DNA of 64,000 nt from Gari tellinella. Lineage: Eukaryota > Mollusca > Bivalvia > Cardiida > Psammobiidae. This document shows, in pieces, positions 1 through 11,581 of this stretch. The notes beneath the pieces were generated by a model. That model did no database searches. It saw only the letters and a list, made by a program, of their open reading frames with translations, and had not been told where the DNA came from. The position numbers were made by a program, and so were the translations under genes. The stretch's first letter is position 1; every line of letters begins with the position of its first letter. The stretch spans positions 48,647,083 to 48,711,082 of the forward strand of contig OV277857.1 in the NCBI GenBank assembly GCA_922989275.2. The letters run 5' to 3'.

Positions 1-1009
1 CTTCTCTTGCCCTTCCCCCGATAGCCAGTTATTGACATGGCCAGCCTTTCTCTTCAATTTTTCTCCCTATTCAGTTAGAGGCATCCTCAACCTTGCTTTT
101 AACTTAAGACAAAGAGATGTGCTATTCCACCTCTCTTGTCTCTCTCCCCCCAAAGCCAGTTAAAGACATCCGCAGATTTTACTATACCCTTAATTTCACT
201 CTCTAAATTGCGCTTCAAAGCGCGTTTGCAAACAGTTTGGAAACCTGATCAGACGCTGCGTAATGCGGCCTCTGATCTGGATCCAAACTGTTTGACAATC
301 GTTAATTAAATGTCTTCAGACATACTGCCTTAATTACAACTTTCCTACAACTTGTATGTAGAGACAAAGAGATGTGCTGTTCCATTTCTCTTGCCTCTTC
401 CCCCCACCCCCAACCTCTTAGCCAGTTATAGACATCGACAGCCTTTCTCTTCAATTTTTCTCCCTATTCAGTTAGAGGCATCCTCAACCTTGCTTTTAAC
501 TTAAGACAAAGAGATGTGCTATTCCACCTCTCTTGTCTCTCTCCCGCGAAAGCCAGTTAAAGTCATCCCCAGATTTCACTCTCTAAATTGCGCTTCAAAG
601 CGCTTTTGCAAACAGTTTGGAAACCTGATCAGACGCTGCGTAATGCGGCCTCTGATCTGGATCCAAACTGTTTGACAATCGTTAATTAAATGTCTTCAGA
701 CATACTGCCTTAATTACAACTTTCCTACAACTGGTATGTAGAGACAAAGAGATGTGTTGTTCCATTTCTCTTGCCTCTTCCCCCCACCCCCAACCTCTTA
801 GCCAGTTATAGGCATCGCCAGCCTTTCTCTTCTACTTTTCTCCCTATTCAGTTAGAGGTGTCCTCAACCTTTCTTTTCACCTAAGATAAAGAGATGTGCT
901 ATTCCACTTCTCTTGCCCTTCCACCGATAGCCAGTTATAGACATCGACAGCCTTTCTCTTCAATTTTTCTCCCTATTCAGATAGAGGCATCCTCAACTTT
1001 GCTTTTAAC

Positions 1010-1411
1010 TTAAGACAAAGTGATGTGCTATTCCACCTCTCTTGTCTCTCTCCCCCGAAAGCCAGTTAAAGACATCCCCAGATTTTACAATACCCTTCCT
1101 GACTCTCTAAATTGCTCTTCGAAGCGCGTTCACAAACCGTTTGGAAACCTGATCAGACGCTGCGTAATGCGGCCTCTGATCTTGATCAAAACTAGCCAGT
1201 TATAGGCATCACCAGCCTTTCTCTTCTACTTTTCTCCCTATTCAGTTAGAGGTATCCTCAACCTTGCTTTTCACTTTAGACAAAGAGATGTGCTATTCCA
1301 CTTCTCTTGCCCTTCCCCCGATAGCCAGTTATTGACATGGCCAGCCTTTCTCTTCAATTTTTCTCCCTATTCAGTTAGAGGCATCCTCAACCTTGCTTTT
1401 AACTTAAGACA
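1010..1411 (+). repeat. Deletion-junction satellite unit
   Basis: The C module starting near 1012 runs normally into its hairpin. At about 1194 it jumps directly into the middle of an A module (AGCCAGTTATAGGCATCACC), losing the hairpin's right arm, the AT-rich tail and the start of A. The unit is about 391 bp. It shows that some short units arise by simple deletion and not by A/B fusion. Confidence 0.75.
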
Positions 1412-4400
1412 AAGAGATGTGCTATTCCACCTCTCTTGTCTCTCTCCCCCCAAAGCCAGTTAAAGACATCCGCAGATTTTACTATACCCTTAATTTCACT
1501 CTCTAAATTGCGCTTCAAAGCGCGTTTGCAAACAGTTTGGAAACCTGATCAGACGCTGCGTAATGCGGCCTCTGATCTGGATCCAAACTGTTTGACAATC
1601 GTTAATTAAATGTCTTCAGACATACTGCCTTAATTACAACTTTCCTACAACTTGTATGTAGAGACAAAGAGATGTGCTGTTCCATTTCTCTTGCCTCTTC
1701 CCCCCACCCCCAACCTCTTAGCTAGTTATAGGCATCGCCAGCCTTTCTCTTCTACTTTTCTCCCTATTCAGTTAGAGGTATCCTCAACCTTTCTTTTCAC
1801 TTAAGACAAAGAGATGTGCTATTCCACTTCTCTTGCCCTTCCCCCGATAGCCAGTTATAGACATTGACAGCCTTTCTCTTCAATTTTTCTCCCTATTCAG
1901 TTAGAGGCATCCTCAACCTTGCTTATAACTTAAGACAAAGAGATGTGCTATTCCTCCTCTGTTGTCTCTCTCCCCCGAAAGCCAGTTAAAGACATCCCCA
2001 GATTTTACTATACCCTTTCACTCTCTAAATTGCGCTTCAAAACGCATTTGCAAACAGTTTGGAAACCTGATCAGACGCTGCGTAATGCAGCCTCTGATTT
2101 GGGTCCAAACTGTTTGACAATCGTTAATTAAATGTCTTCAGACATACTGCCTTAATTACAACATTCCTACAACTTGTATGTAGAGACAAAGAGATGTGCT
2201 GTTCCATTTCTCTTGCCTCTTCCCCCCACCCCCAACCTCTTAGCCAGTTATAGGCATCGCCAGCCTTTCTCTTCTATTTTTCTCCCTATTCAGTTAGAGG
2301 TATCCTCAACCTTGCTTTTCACTTAAGACAAAGAGATGTGCTATTCCACTTCTCCAACCCTCCCCCGATAGCCAGTTATAGACATCGACAGCCTTTCTCT
2401 TCAATTTTTCTCCCTATTCAGTTAGAGGCATCCTCAACCTTGCTTTTAACTTAAGACAAAGAGATGTGCTATTCCACCTCTCTTGTCTCTCTCCCCCGAA
2501 AGCCAGTTAAAGACATCCCCAGATTTTACTATACCCTTTCACTCTCTAATTCGCGTTTGCAAACAGTTTGGAAACCTGATCAGACGCTGCGTAATGCGGC
2601 CTCTGATCTGGATCCAAACTGTTTGACAATCGTTAATTAAATGTCTTCAGACATACTGCCTTAATTACAACTTTCTTACAACTTGTATGTCGAGACAAAG
2701 AGATGTGCTGTTCCATTTCTCTTGCCTCTCCCCCCCACCCCCAACCTCTTAGCCAGTTATAGGCATCACCAGCCTTTCTCTTCTACTTTTCTCCCTATTC
2801 AGTTAGAGGTATCCTCAACCTTTCTTTTCACTTAAGACAAAGAGATGTGCTATTCCACTTCTCTTGCCCTTCCCCCGATAGCCAGTTATAGACCCTGACA
2901 GCCTTTCTCTTCAATTTTTCTCCCTATTCAGTTAGAGGCATCCTCAACCTTGCTTTTAACTTTAAGACAAAGTGATGTGCTATTCCTCCTCTCTTGTCTC
3001 TCTCCCCCGAAAGCCAGTTAAAGACATCCTCATATTTTACTATACCCTTTCACTCTCTGAATTGCGCTTGAAAGCGTGTTTGCAAACAGTTTGGAAACCT
3101 GATCAGACGCTGCGTAATGCGGCCTCTGATCTGGATCCAAACTGTTTGACAATCGTTACTTAAATGTCTTCAGACATACTGCCTTAATTACAACTTTCCT
3201 ACAACTTGTATGTCGAGACAAAGAGATGTGTTGTTCCATTTCTCTTGCCTCTTCCCCCTTGCCCCCAACCTCTTAGCCAGTTATAGGCATCGCCAGCCTT
3301 TCTCTTCTACTTTTCTCCCTATTCAGTTAGAGGTATCCTCAACCTTCCTTTTCACTTAAGACAAAGAGATGTGCTATTCCACTTCTCTTGCCCTTCCCCC
3401 GATAGCCAGTTATAGACATCGACAGCCTTTCTCTTCAATTTTTCTCCCTATTCAGTTACAGGCATCCTCAACCTTGCTTTTCACTTAAGACAAAGTGATG
3501 TGCTATTCCTCCTCTCTTGTCTCTCTCCCCCGAAAGCCAGTTAAAGACATCCCAAGATTTTACTATACCCTTTCCCTCTCTAAATTGCGCTTCAAAGCAT
3601 GTTTTCAAACAGTTTGGAAACCTAATCAGACGCTGCGTAATGCGGCCTCTGATCTGGATCCAAAGTGTTTGACAATCGTTAATTAAATGTCTTCAGACAT
3701 ACTGCCTTAATTACAACTTTCCTACAACTTGTAATTAGAGACAAAGAGATGTGCTGTTCCATTTCTCTTGCCTCTTCCCCCCACCCCCAACCCCTAAGCC
3801 AGTTATAGGCATCGCCAGCCTTTCTCTTCTACTTTTCTCCCTATTCAGTTAGAGGTATCCTCAACCTTGCTTTTCACTTAAGACAAAGAGATGTGCTATT
3901 CCACTTGTCTTGCCCTTCCCCCAATAGCCAATTACAGACATCGACAGCCTTTCTCTTCAATTTTTCTCCTTGTTCAGTTATAGGCATCCTCAACCTTGCT
4001 TTTAACTTAAGACAAAGAGGTGTACAATTCCTCCTCTCTTGTCTCTCTCCCCCAAAAGCCAGTTAAAGACATCCCCTGATTTTACTATACCCTTTCACTC
4101 TCTAAATTGCGCTTCAAAGCGCGTTTGCAAACAGTTTGGAAACCTGATCAGACGCTGCGTAATGCGGCCTCTGATCTGGATCCAAACTGTTTGACAATCG
4201 TTACATAAATGTCTTCAGACATACTGCCTTAATTACAACTTTCCTACAACTTGTATGTAGAGACAAAGAGATGTGCTGTTCCATTTCTCTTGCCTCTTCC
4301 CCCCACCCCCAACCTCTTAGCCAGTTATAGGCATCGCCAGCCTTTCTCTTCTACTTTTCTCCCTATTTAATTATAGGTATCCTCAACCTTGCTTTTCACT

Positions 4401-4519
4401 TAAGACAAAGAGATGTGTTATTCCAATTTTCTTGCCCTTCCCCAGATAGCCAGTTATAGACATCTACAGCTATTTTTCTCCCTATTCAGTTACAGGCATC
4501 TTCAACCTTGCTTTTCACT

Positions 4520-5304
4520 TAAGACAAAGTGATGTGCTATTCCTCCTCTCTTGTCTCTCTCCCCAGAAAGCCAGTTAAAGACATCCCCAGATTTTACTAT
4601 ACCCTTTCCCTCTCTAAATCGCGCTTCAAAGCGTGTTTGCAAACAGTTTGGAAACCTGATCAGACGCTGCGTAATGCGGCCTCTGATCTGGATCCAAAGT
4701 GTTTGACAATCGTTAATTAAATGTCTTCAGACATACTGCCTTAATTACAACTTTCCTACAACTTGTAAGAAGAGACAAAGAGATGTGCTGTTCCATTTCT
4801 CTTGCCTCTTCCCCCCACCCCCAACCTCTAAGCCAGTTATAGGCATCGTCAGCCTTTCTCTTCAATTTTCTCCCTATTCAGTTAGAGGTATCCTCAACCT
4901 TGCTTTTCACTTAAGACAAAGAGATGTGCTATTCCACTTCTCTTGCCCTTCCCCCGATAGCCAGTTATAGACATCGACAGCCTTTCTCTTCAATTTTTCT
5001 CCTTGTTCAGTTAGAGGCATCCTCAACCTTGCTTTTCACTTAAGACAAAGTGATGTGCTATTCCAATTCTCTTGCCCTTCCCCCGATAGCCAGTTATAGA
5101 CATCGACAGCCTTTCTCTTCAATTTTTCTCCCTATTCAGTTAGAGGTATCCTCAACCTTGCTTTTCACTTAAGACAAAGAGATGTGCTATTCCACTTCTC
5201 TAACCCTCCCCCCATAGCCAGTTATAGACATCGACAGCCTTTCTCTTCAATTTTTCTCCCTATTCAGTTAGAGGCATCCTCAACCTTGCTTTTAACTTAA
5301 GACA
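4520..5304 (+). repeat. Expanded 776-bp satellite unit with extra B modules
   Basis: Between the C modules at 4529 and 5305 there are an A module and three B-type modules (starting near 4916, 5044 and 5174) in place of one. The spacing is about 253 bp longer than usual, which equals two extra B modules. The second and third differ from each other (CCAATTCTCTTGCCC versus CCACTTCTCTAACCC). This is the only unit of this length that I found. Confidence 0.7.
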
Positions 5305-5529
5305 AAGAGATGTGCTATTCCACCTCTCTTGTCTCTCTCCCGCGAAAGCCAGTTAAAGTCATCCCCAGATTTCACTCTCTAAATTGCGCTTCAAAGCGCT
5401 TTTGCAAACAGTTTGGAAACCTGATCAGACGCTGCGTAATGCGGCCTCTGATCTGGATCCAAACTGTTTGACAATCGTTAATTAAATGTCTTCAGACATA
5501 CTGCCTTAATTACAACTTTCCTACAACTT

Positions 5530-5688
5530 GTATGTAGAGACAAAGAGATGTGCTGTTCCATTTCTCTTGCCTCTTCCCCCGCCCCCAACCTCTTAGCCAG
5601 TTATAGACATTGCCAGCCTTTCTCTTCAATTTTTCTCCCTATTCAGTTAGAGGTATCCTCAACCTTGCTTTTCATTTAAGACAAAGAG
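5530..5688 (+). repeat. A/B fusion module (type example of the short unit)
   Basis: The module begins as A (GTGCTGTTCCATTTCTC) with the diagnostic CCCCCGCCCCCAACC, then changes to B-like sequence (CATTGCC, TTCAATTTTTCTCC) and is followed at once by a C module of the ATTCCTCC subtype. The same junction is seen near 5575, 8578, 14775, 16054, 19575, 25728, 26637, 27550, 29237, 30138 and 31058. The resulting unit is about 376-395 bp. Because the junction sequence is conserved, the fusion probably arose once and was then amplified. Confidence 0.8.
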
Positions 5689-6733
5689 ATGTGCTATTCC
5701 TCCTGTCTTGTCTCTCTCCCACGAAAGCCAGTTAAAGACATCCCCAGATTTTACTATACCCTTTCCCTCTCTAAATTGCGCTTCAAAGCGTGTTTGCAAA
5801 CAGTTTGGAAACCTGATCAAACGCTGCGTAATGCGGCCTCTGATCTGGATCCAAACTGTTTGACAATAGTTAATTAAATGTCTTCAGACATACTGCCTTA
5901 ATTACAACTTTCCTACAACTTGTAAGTAGAGACAAAGAGATGTGCTGTTCCATTTCTCTTGCCTCTTCCATCCCTGGCCCCGCCCCCCAACCTCTTAGCC
6001 AGTTATAGGCATCGCCAACCTTTCTCTTCTATTTTTCTACCTATTCAGTTAGAGGTATCCTCAACCTTGCTTTTCACTTAAGACAAAGAGATGTGCTATT
6101 CCACTTCTCTTGCCCTTCCCCCAATAGCCAGTTATAGACATCGACAGCCTTTCTCTTCAATTTTTCTCCCTATTCAGTTAGAGGCATCCTCAACCTTGCT
6201 TTTAACTTAAGACAAAGAGATGTGCTATTCCACCTCTATTGTCTCTCTCCCCCAAAAGCCATTTAAAGACATCCCCAGATTTTACTATACCCTTTCAGTC
6301 TCTAAATTGCGCTTGAAAGCGCGTTAGCAAACAGTTTGGAAACCTGATCAGACGCTGCGTAATGTGGCCTCTGATCTGGATCCAAACTGTTTGACAATCG
6401 TTAATTAAATGTCTTCAGACATACTGCCTTAATTACAACTTTCCTACAACTTGTATGTAGAGACAAAAAGATGTGCTGTTCCATTTCTCTTGCCTCTTCC
6501 CCCCACCTCCCAACCTCTTAGCCAGTTATAGGCATCGCCAGCCTTTCTGTTCTATTTTTCTCCCTATTCAGTTAGAGGTATCCTCAACCTTGCTTTTCAC
6601 TTAAGACAAAGAGATGTGCTATTCCACTTCTCTTGCCCTCCCCCTGATAGCCAGTTATAGACATCGACAGCCTTTCTCTTCAATTTTTCTCCCTATTCAG
6701 TTAGAGGCATCCTCAACCTTGCTTTTAACTTAA

Positions 6734-7256
6734 GACAAAGAGATGTGCTATTCCACCTCTCTTGTCTCTCTCCCCCGAAAGCCAGTTAAAGACATCCCCA
6801 GATTTTACTATACCTTTTCACTCTCTCAATTGCGCTTCAAAGCGCGTTTGCAAACAGTTTGGAAATCTGATCAAACGCTGCGTAATTCGGCCTCTGATCT
6901 GGATCCAAACTGTTTGATAATCGTTAATTAAATGTCTTCAGACATACTGCCTTAATTACAACTTTCCTACAACTTGTATGTAGAGACAAAGAGATGTGTT
7001 GTTCCATTTCTCTTGCCTCTTCCCTCCACCCCCCAACCTCTTAGCCAGTTATAGGCATCGCCAGCTTTTCCCTTCTACTTTTCTCCCTATTCAGTTAGAG
7101 GTATCCTCAACCTTTCTTTTCACTTAAGACAAAGAGATGTGCTATTCCACTTCTCTTGTCCTTCCCCCGATAGCCAGTTATAGACATCGACAGCCTTTCT
7201 CTTCAATTTTTCTCCCTGTTCAGTTAGAGGCATCCTCAACCTTGCTTTTCACTTAA
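6734..7256 (+). repeat. Representative 523-bp satellite unit (modules C, A, B)
   Basis: Given as a reference for the array. Module C spans 6734-6984 (251 bp), A spans 6985-7127 (143 bp) and B spans 7128-7256 (129 bp). A has a C-rich run after CTTGCCTCTTCC and then a GCCAGTTATAGGCATCGCC segment. B has the equivalent GCCAGTTATAGACATCGAC. C has GCCAGTTAAAGACATCCCC, so the three modules share an ancestor in their first halves. Modules meet at TTAAGACAAAG or TAGAGACAAAG. Confidence 0.9.
6851..6916. repeat. Hairpin cassette inside satellite module C
   Basis: Imperfect inverted repeat of about 66 bp present in every full C module. The outer arms CAAACAGTTTGGA and TCCAAACTGTTTG are perfect complements. 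The inner parts TGATCAGACGC and the GCCTCTGATC side pair with a few mismatches. The same bounded motif (CAAACAG, a GATCAGA core, CTGTTTG) occurs in many unrelated elements elsewhere in this window, for example at 45541, 46462, 48784, 53643, 56021 and 62745. Confidence 0.85.
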
Positions 7257-9914
7257 GACAAAGAGATGTGCTATTCCTCCTCTCTTGTCTCTCTCCCCCG
7301 AAAGCCAGTTAAAGACATCCCCAGATTTTACTATACCCTTTCCCTCTCTAAATTGCGCTTCAAAGCGTGTTTGCAAACAGTTTGGAAACCTGATCAGACG
7401 CTGCGTAATGCGGCCTCTGATCTGGATCGAAACTGTTTGACAATCGTTAATTAAATGTCTTCAGACATACTGCCTTAATTACAACTTTCCTACAACTTGT
7501 AAGTAGAGACAAAGAGATGTGCTGTTCCATTTCTCTTGCCTCTTCCCCCCACCCCGAACCGCTTAGCCAGTTATAGGCATCGCCAGCCTTTCTCTTCTAC
7601 TTTTCTCCCTATTCAGTTAGAGGTATCCTCAACCTTGCTTTTCACTTAAGACAAAGAGATGTGCTATTCCACTTCTCTTGCCCTTCCCCCAATAGCCAAT
7701 TACAGACATCGACAGCCTTTCTCTTTCAATTTTTCTCCCTATTCAGTTAGAGGCATCCTCAACCTTGCTTTTAACTTAAGACAAAGAGATGTGCTATTCC
7801 ACCTCTCTTGTCTCTCTCCCCGAAAGCCAGTTAAAGACATCCCCAGATTTTACTATACCCTTTCACTCTCTAAATTGCGCTTCAAAGCGTGTTTGCAAAC
7901 AGTTTGTAAACCTGATCAGACGCTGCGTAATGCGGCCTCTGATCTGTATCGAAACTGTTTGACAATAGTTAATAAAATGTCTTCAGACATTCTGCCTTAA
8001 TTACAACTTTCCTACAACTTGTAAGTAGAGACAAAGAGATGTGCTGTTTCATTTCTCTTGCCTCTTCCCCCCACCCCCAACCGCTTAGCCAGTTATAGGC
8101 ATCGCCAGCCTTTCTCTTCTACTTTTCTCCCTATTCAGTTAGAGGTATCCTCAACCTTGCTTTTCACTTAAGACAAAGAGATGTGTTATTCCACTTCTCT
8201 TGCCCTTCCCCCAATAGCCAGTTATAGACATTGACAGCCTTTCTCTTCAATTTTTCTCCCTATTCAGTTAGAGGCATCCTCAACCTTGCTTTTAACTTAA
8301 GACAAAGAGATGTGCTATTCCACCTCTCTTGTCTCTCTCCCGCGAAAGCCAGTTAATGTCATCCCCAGATTTCACTCTCTAAATTGCGCTTCAAAGCGCT
8401 TTTGCAAACAGTTTGGAAACCTGATCAGACGCTGCGTAATGCGGCCTCTGATCTGGATCCAAACTGTTTGACAATCGTTAATTAAATGTCTTCAGACATA
8501 CTGCCTTAATTACAACTTTCCTACAACTTGTATGTAGAGACAAAGAGATGTGCTGTTCCATTTCTCTTGCCTCTTCCCCCGCCCCCAACCTCTTAGCCAG
8601 TTATAGACATTGCCAGCCTTTCTCTTCAATTTTTCTCCCTATTCAGTTAGAGGCATCCTCAACCTTGCTTTTCATTTAAGACAAAGAGATGTGCTATTCC
8701 TCCTCTCTTGTCTCTCTCCCCCGAAAGCCAGTTAAAGACATCCCCAGATTTTACTATACCCTTTCCCTCTCTAAATTGCGCTTCAAAGCGTGTTTGCAAA
8801 CAGTTTGGAAACCTGATCAAACGCTGCGTAATGCGGCCTCTGATCTGGATCCAAACTGTTTGACAATCGTTAATTAAATGTCTTCAGACATACTGCCTTA
8901 ATTACAACTTTCCTACAACTTGTAAGTAGAGACAAAGAGATGTGCTCAGGGTTCCCGCTGGGCATCGCCAACGGCGCCATTTGCGCAAAAAAAAAAATTC
9001 TGGCGACAGAAATTTCGAATCGGCGAAAGTGTCTGGCGCCGAGAAATTTCGGAATTGTCGCCGCATAATTGTACAGTTTATTTTCTCGCCAACTCTAAAA
9101 ATCTTAAAATTGGCTTCAGAATTCGGCTAATCCATACACAAGCTTAGCCTATCACCAAACGCTACTGATGCGTGTAAACACGTTACGCAATCGTCGATAA
9201 CGGCATGTGTAATGGCTGGCTGTCAAACAATGTTTGACCACACGCGCCGAGATTGCTTTTAATGTGTTGTAGATCTAATTGGTTATCAAAAAAAGTGATT
9301 GACAGGTTCGCCCCGAATCGGAGACCTTTTCAACGACAATTTTTAGAAGCGGTGATGCGAAGGCCAAAGATTTATGTCGCTGATACGGGTCGGATTAAAA
9401 TCAGATAATTATCCGTAAGTTCTGGACAAGCACACATTTTATATGAAAGCTGATCAGAATTTATCATTCATGAATTGATTTCCACCACAAAAAACTTTGT
9501 TTATTAACGTAACAGAAAAATACTTCGAAAATAATACCTTTACAAAATGACGGGGCGCCGTAACATTTGCTACGAGAACTACGTATATTTTGTTAGTCTA
9601 AAAAGTATTCCCCAGCGCCGTTTTCTAACAATCAATTAAAATTAAACAGTGGACCTAAATTCTTCTGTTTGTTACATACGATTTGTGCAAATGTATAATT
9701 ATTAAGTTAGGTTTTACAACCAATTACGCTCGTAAAATTGAGTTGCAATCAGTTTTCGCGGTAGAAAATTAAGACGCGTTATTTCGTTGTTAAAACCACA
9801 CCAACTTTATGGCGCTAGTAAATATCGTCTGCAGAATTTGTCGTCTGCAACCTTTGTCATCTGCAACAATTCTCTGAGTTAATTTTTGTGCATTTTTTCA
9901 GAAAATATCAGTGT

Positions 9915-9973
9915 CAAACAGTTTGTATCTATATAAGATGATGCGCGTCTCATCTTGATCCATACTGTCTGCA
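9915..9973. repeat. Diverged CAAACAG hairpin inside the hAT-like element
   Basis: The left arm CAAACAGTTTGTATC and the right arm GATCCATACTGTCTG surround a short region with ATGATGCGCGTCTCATC. It is a degenerate copy of the cassette found in satellite module C, but sits in different flanking sequence. Confidence 0.5.
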
Positions 9974-10084
9974 TAATTTAATGAATAACAGATTGTTAAG
10001 TTGCTTACTCTGTCTAGATCTACTCCATAGATAGAAATCTAGACCATTTGAACTACTTCATTCATTCTCTCAAGAAAATAGATA

Positions 10085-10255
10085 TAGTTCCAGTTTACCT
10101 TTACTAGTCATGAATGAATAATATATATAAGAACCATAAGAAATAGTTCTTATATCCTAGCAGATGTTAGATCTAGCTTAAAGCAGGCTTAAACTTTTAC
10201 TAAAACATAATGCTCCTGAAGAGTATTCTGCTGAACTTTCAGCCTAGATGCTAGA
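10085..10255 (-). mobile_element. Diverged A-MITE fragment, reverse orientation
   Basis: It contains AGTTCCAGTTTACC, ATCCTAGCAGATG, a TTAAAGCAGGCT arm and a TTTCAGCCTAG arm. These correspond in order to the reverse complement of the A-MITE family described at 58872. Both terminal CCCATTACCCC ends are lost, so this is an old nested copy. Confidence 0.45.
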
Positions 10256-11581
10256 ATAATAGGCCCATGTCAGTATTATAAAAAGTATATAGTATATCTG
10301 GGTGAAAAGTGTCTCTGTCTTAGTGGTCTATAGACTTATCTATTCAATTTCACTGATTACTATTTGGCACCCCAATCTCCCTATTAAAATTACCAAATCT
10401 CCCTAATTGGGTCCAAGAAAATATCACATGTATGTATAACATACAGAAAAAAATGGCGAAAAATTTGGCTCCAAAAATATTATTTTGGCGCAAACTTTTT
10501 TCATTTGGCGCAAGTGCTGGCGCAAGAAAATTTTAAGCCAGGGTGAACCCTGGTGCTGTTCCATTTCTCTTGCCTCTTCCCCCCACCCCCCAACCTCTTA
10601 GCCAGTTATAGGCATCGCCAGCCTTTCTCTTCTATTTTTCTCCCTATTCAGTTAGAGGTATCCTCAACCTTGCTTTTCACTTAAGACAAAGAGATGTGCT
10701 ATTCCACTTCTCTTGCCCTTCCCCCAATAGCCAATTACAGACATTGACAGCCTTTCTCTTCAATTTTTCTCCATATTCAGTTAGAGGCATCCTCAACCTT
10801 GCTTTTAACTTAAGACAAAGAGATGTGCTATTCCACCTCTCTTGTCTCTCTCCCCGAAAGCAAGTTAAAGACATCCCCAGATTTTACTATACCCTTTCCC
10901 TCTCTAAATTGCGCTTCAAAGCGCGTTTGCAAACAGTTTGGAAACCTGATCGATGCTGCGTAATGCGGCCTCTGATCTGGATCCAAACTGTTTGACAATA
11001 GTTAATTAAATGTCTTCAGACATACTGCCTTAATTACAACTTTCCTACAACTTGTATGTAGAGACAAAGAGATGTGCTGTTCCTTTTCTCTTGCCTCTTC
11101 CCTGGCCCCGCCCCCCAACCTCTTAGCCAGTTATAGGCATCGCCAGCCTTTATCATCTATTTTTCTCCCTATTCAGTTAGAGGTATCCTCAACCTTGCTT
11201 TTCACTTAAGACAAAGAGATGTACTATTCCACTTCTCTAACCCTCCCCCCGATAGCCAGTTATAGACATCGACAGCCTTTCTCTTCAATTTTTCTCCCTA
11301 TTCAGTTAGAGGCATCCTCAACCTTGCTTTTAACTTAAGACAAAGAGATGTGCTATTCCACCTCTCTTGTCTCTCTCCCCCAAAGCCAGTTAAAGACATC
11401 CCCAGATTTTACTATACCCTTTCACTCTCTCAATTGCGCTTCAAAGCGCGTTTGCAAACAGTTTGGAAACCTGATCAGACGCTGCGTAATGAGGCCTCTG
11501 ATCTGGATCCAAACTGTTTGACAATAGTTAATTAAATGTCTTGAGATATACTGCCTTAATTACAACTTTCCTACAACTTGT

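Larger units (their letters stand above)
1..8946 (+). repeat. Satellite array, left segment (523-bp higher-order units)
   Basis: Head-to-tail tandem repeat in one orientation, already running at the left edge of the window. Each unit begins each of its three modules with GACAAAGAGATGTGCT. Module A continues with GTTCCATTTCTCTTGCC, B with ATTCCACTTCTCTTGCC, and C with ATTCC(A/T)CCTCTCTTGTC. A and B are homologous throughout. C shares only its first 60-70 bp with them, then carries a hairpin and an AT-rich tail with TTAATTAA. C modules start near 111, 515, 1021, 1412, 1943, 2462, 2973, 3496, 4016, 4529, 5305, 5689, 6214, 6743, 7266, 7788, 8309 and 8689. The plus strand is pyrimidine-rich in A and B. 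ORFs of 61-113 residues recur because the units are alike; they have no recognisable domain and I do not consider them genes. Confidence 0.97.
5930..8946 (+). repeat. Super-repeat block 1, copy 1
   Basis: Multi-unit block recognised by linked rare variants. These are CCTGGCCCCGCCCCCCAACC near 5970, AAAAAGATGTGCTG near 6467, GGATCGAAACTG near 7425, CTGTATCGAAACTG near 7945 and GTGCTGTTTCATTTC near 8041. The same variants, in the same order, appear at 16930-19943 and 31405-33550. Confidence 0.75.
8942..10557. mobile_element. hAT-like non-autonomous transposon inserted in the satellite
   Basis: The element is 8947-10552 (1606 bp), flanked on each side by GTGCT (8942-8946 and 10553-10557). Removing the element and one GTGCT restores a normal A module. 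The ends are inverted repeats: CAGGGTTCCCGCTGG at the left and, on the complementary strand, CAGGGTTCACCCTGG at the right (13 of 15 identical). GGCGC-containing motifs are repeated near both ends. CAGGG termini with a 5-bp duplication fit the hAT5 subgroup of hAT transposons; this class assignment is inference. I see no recognisable transposase, only short ORFs, so it is probably a deleted or non-autonomous copy. Older repeats sit inside it. Confidence 0.85.

Noticed and set aside
6851..6916. Hammerhead ribozyme in satellite module C
   Set aside because: GGAAACCTGATCAGACG contains GAAAC and CTGAT words, but in the wrong order and spacing; no three-stem fold follows.
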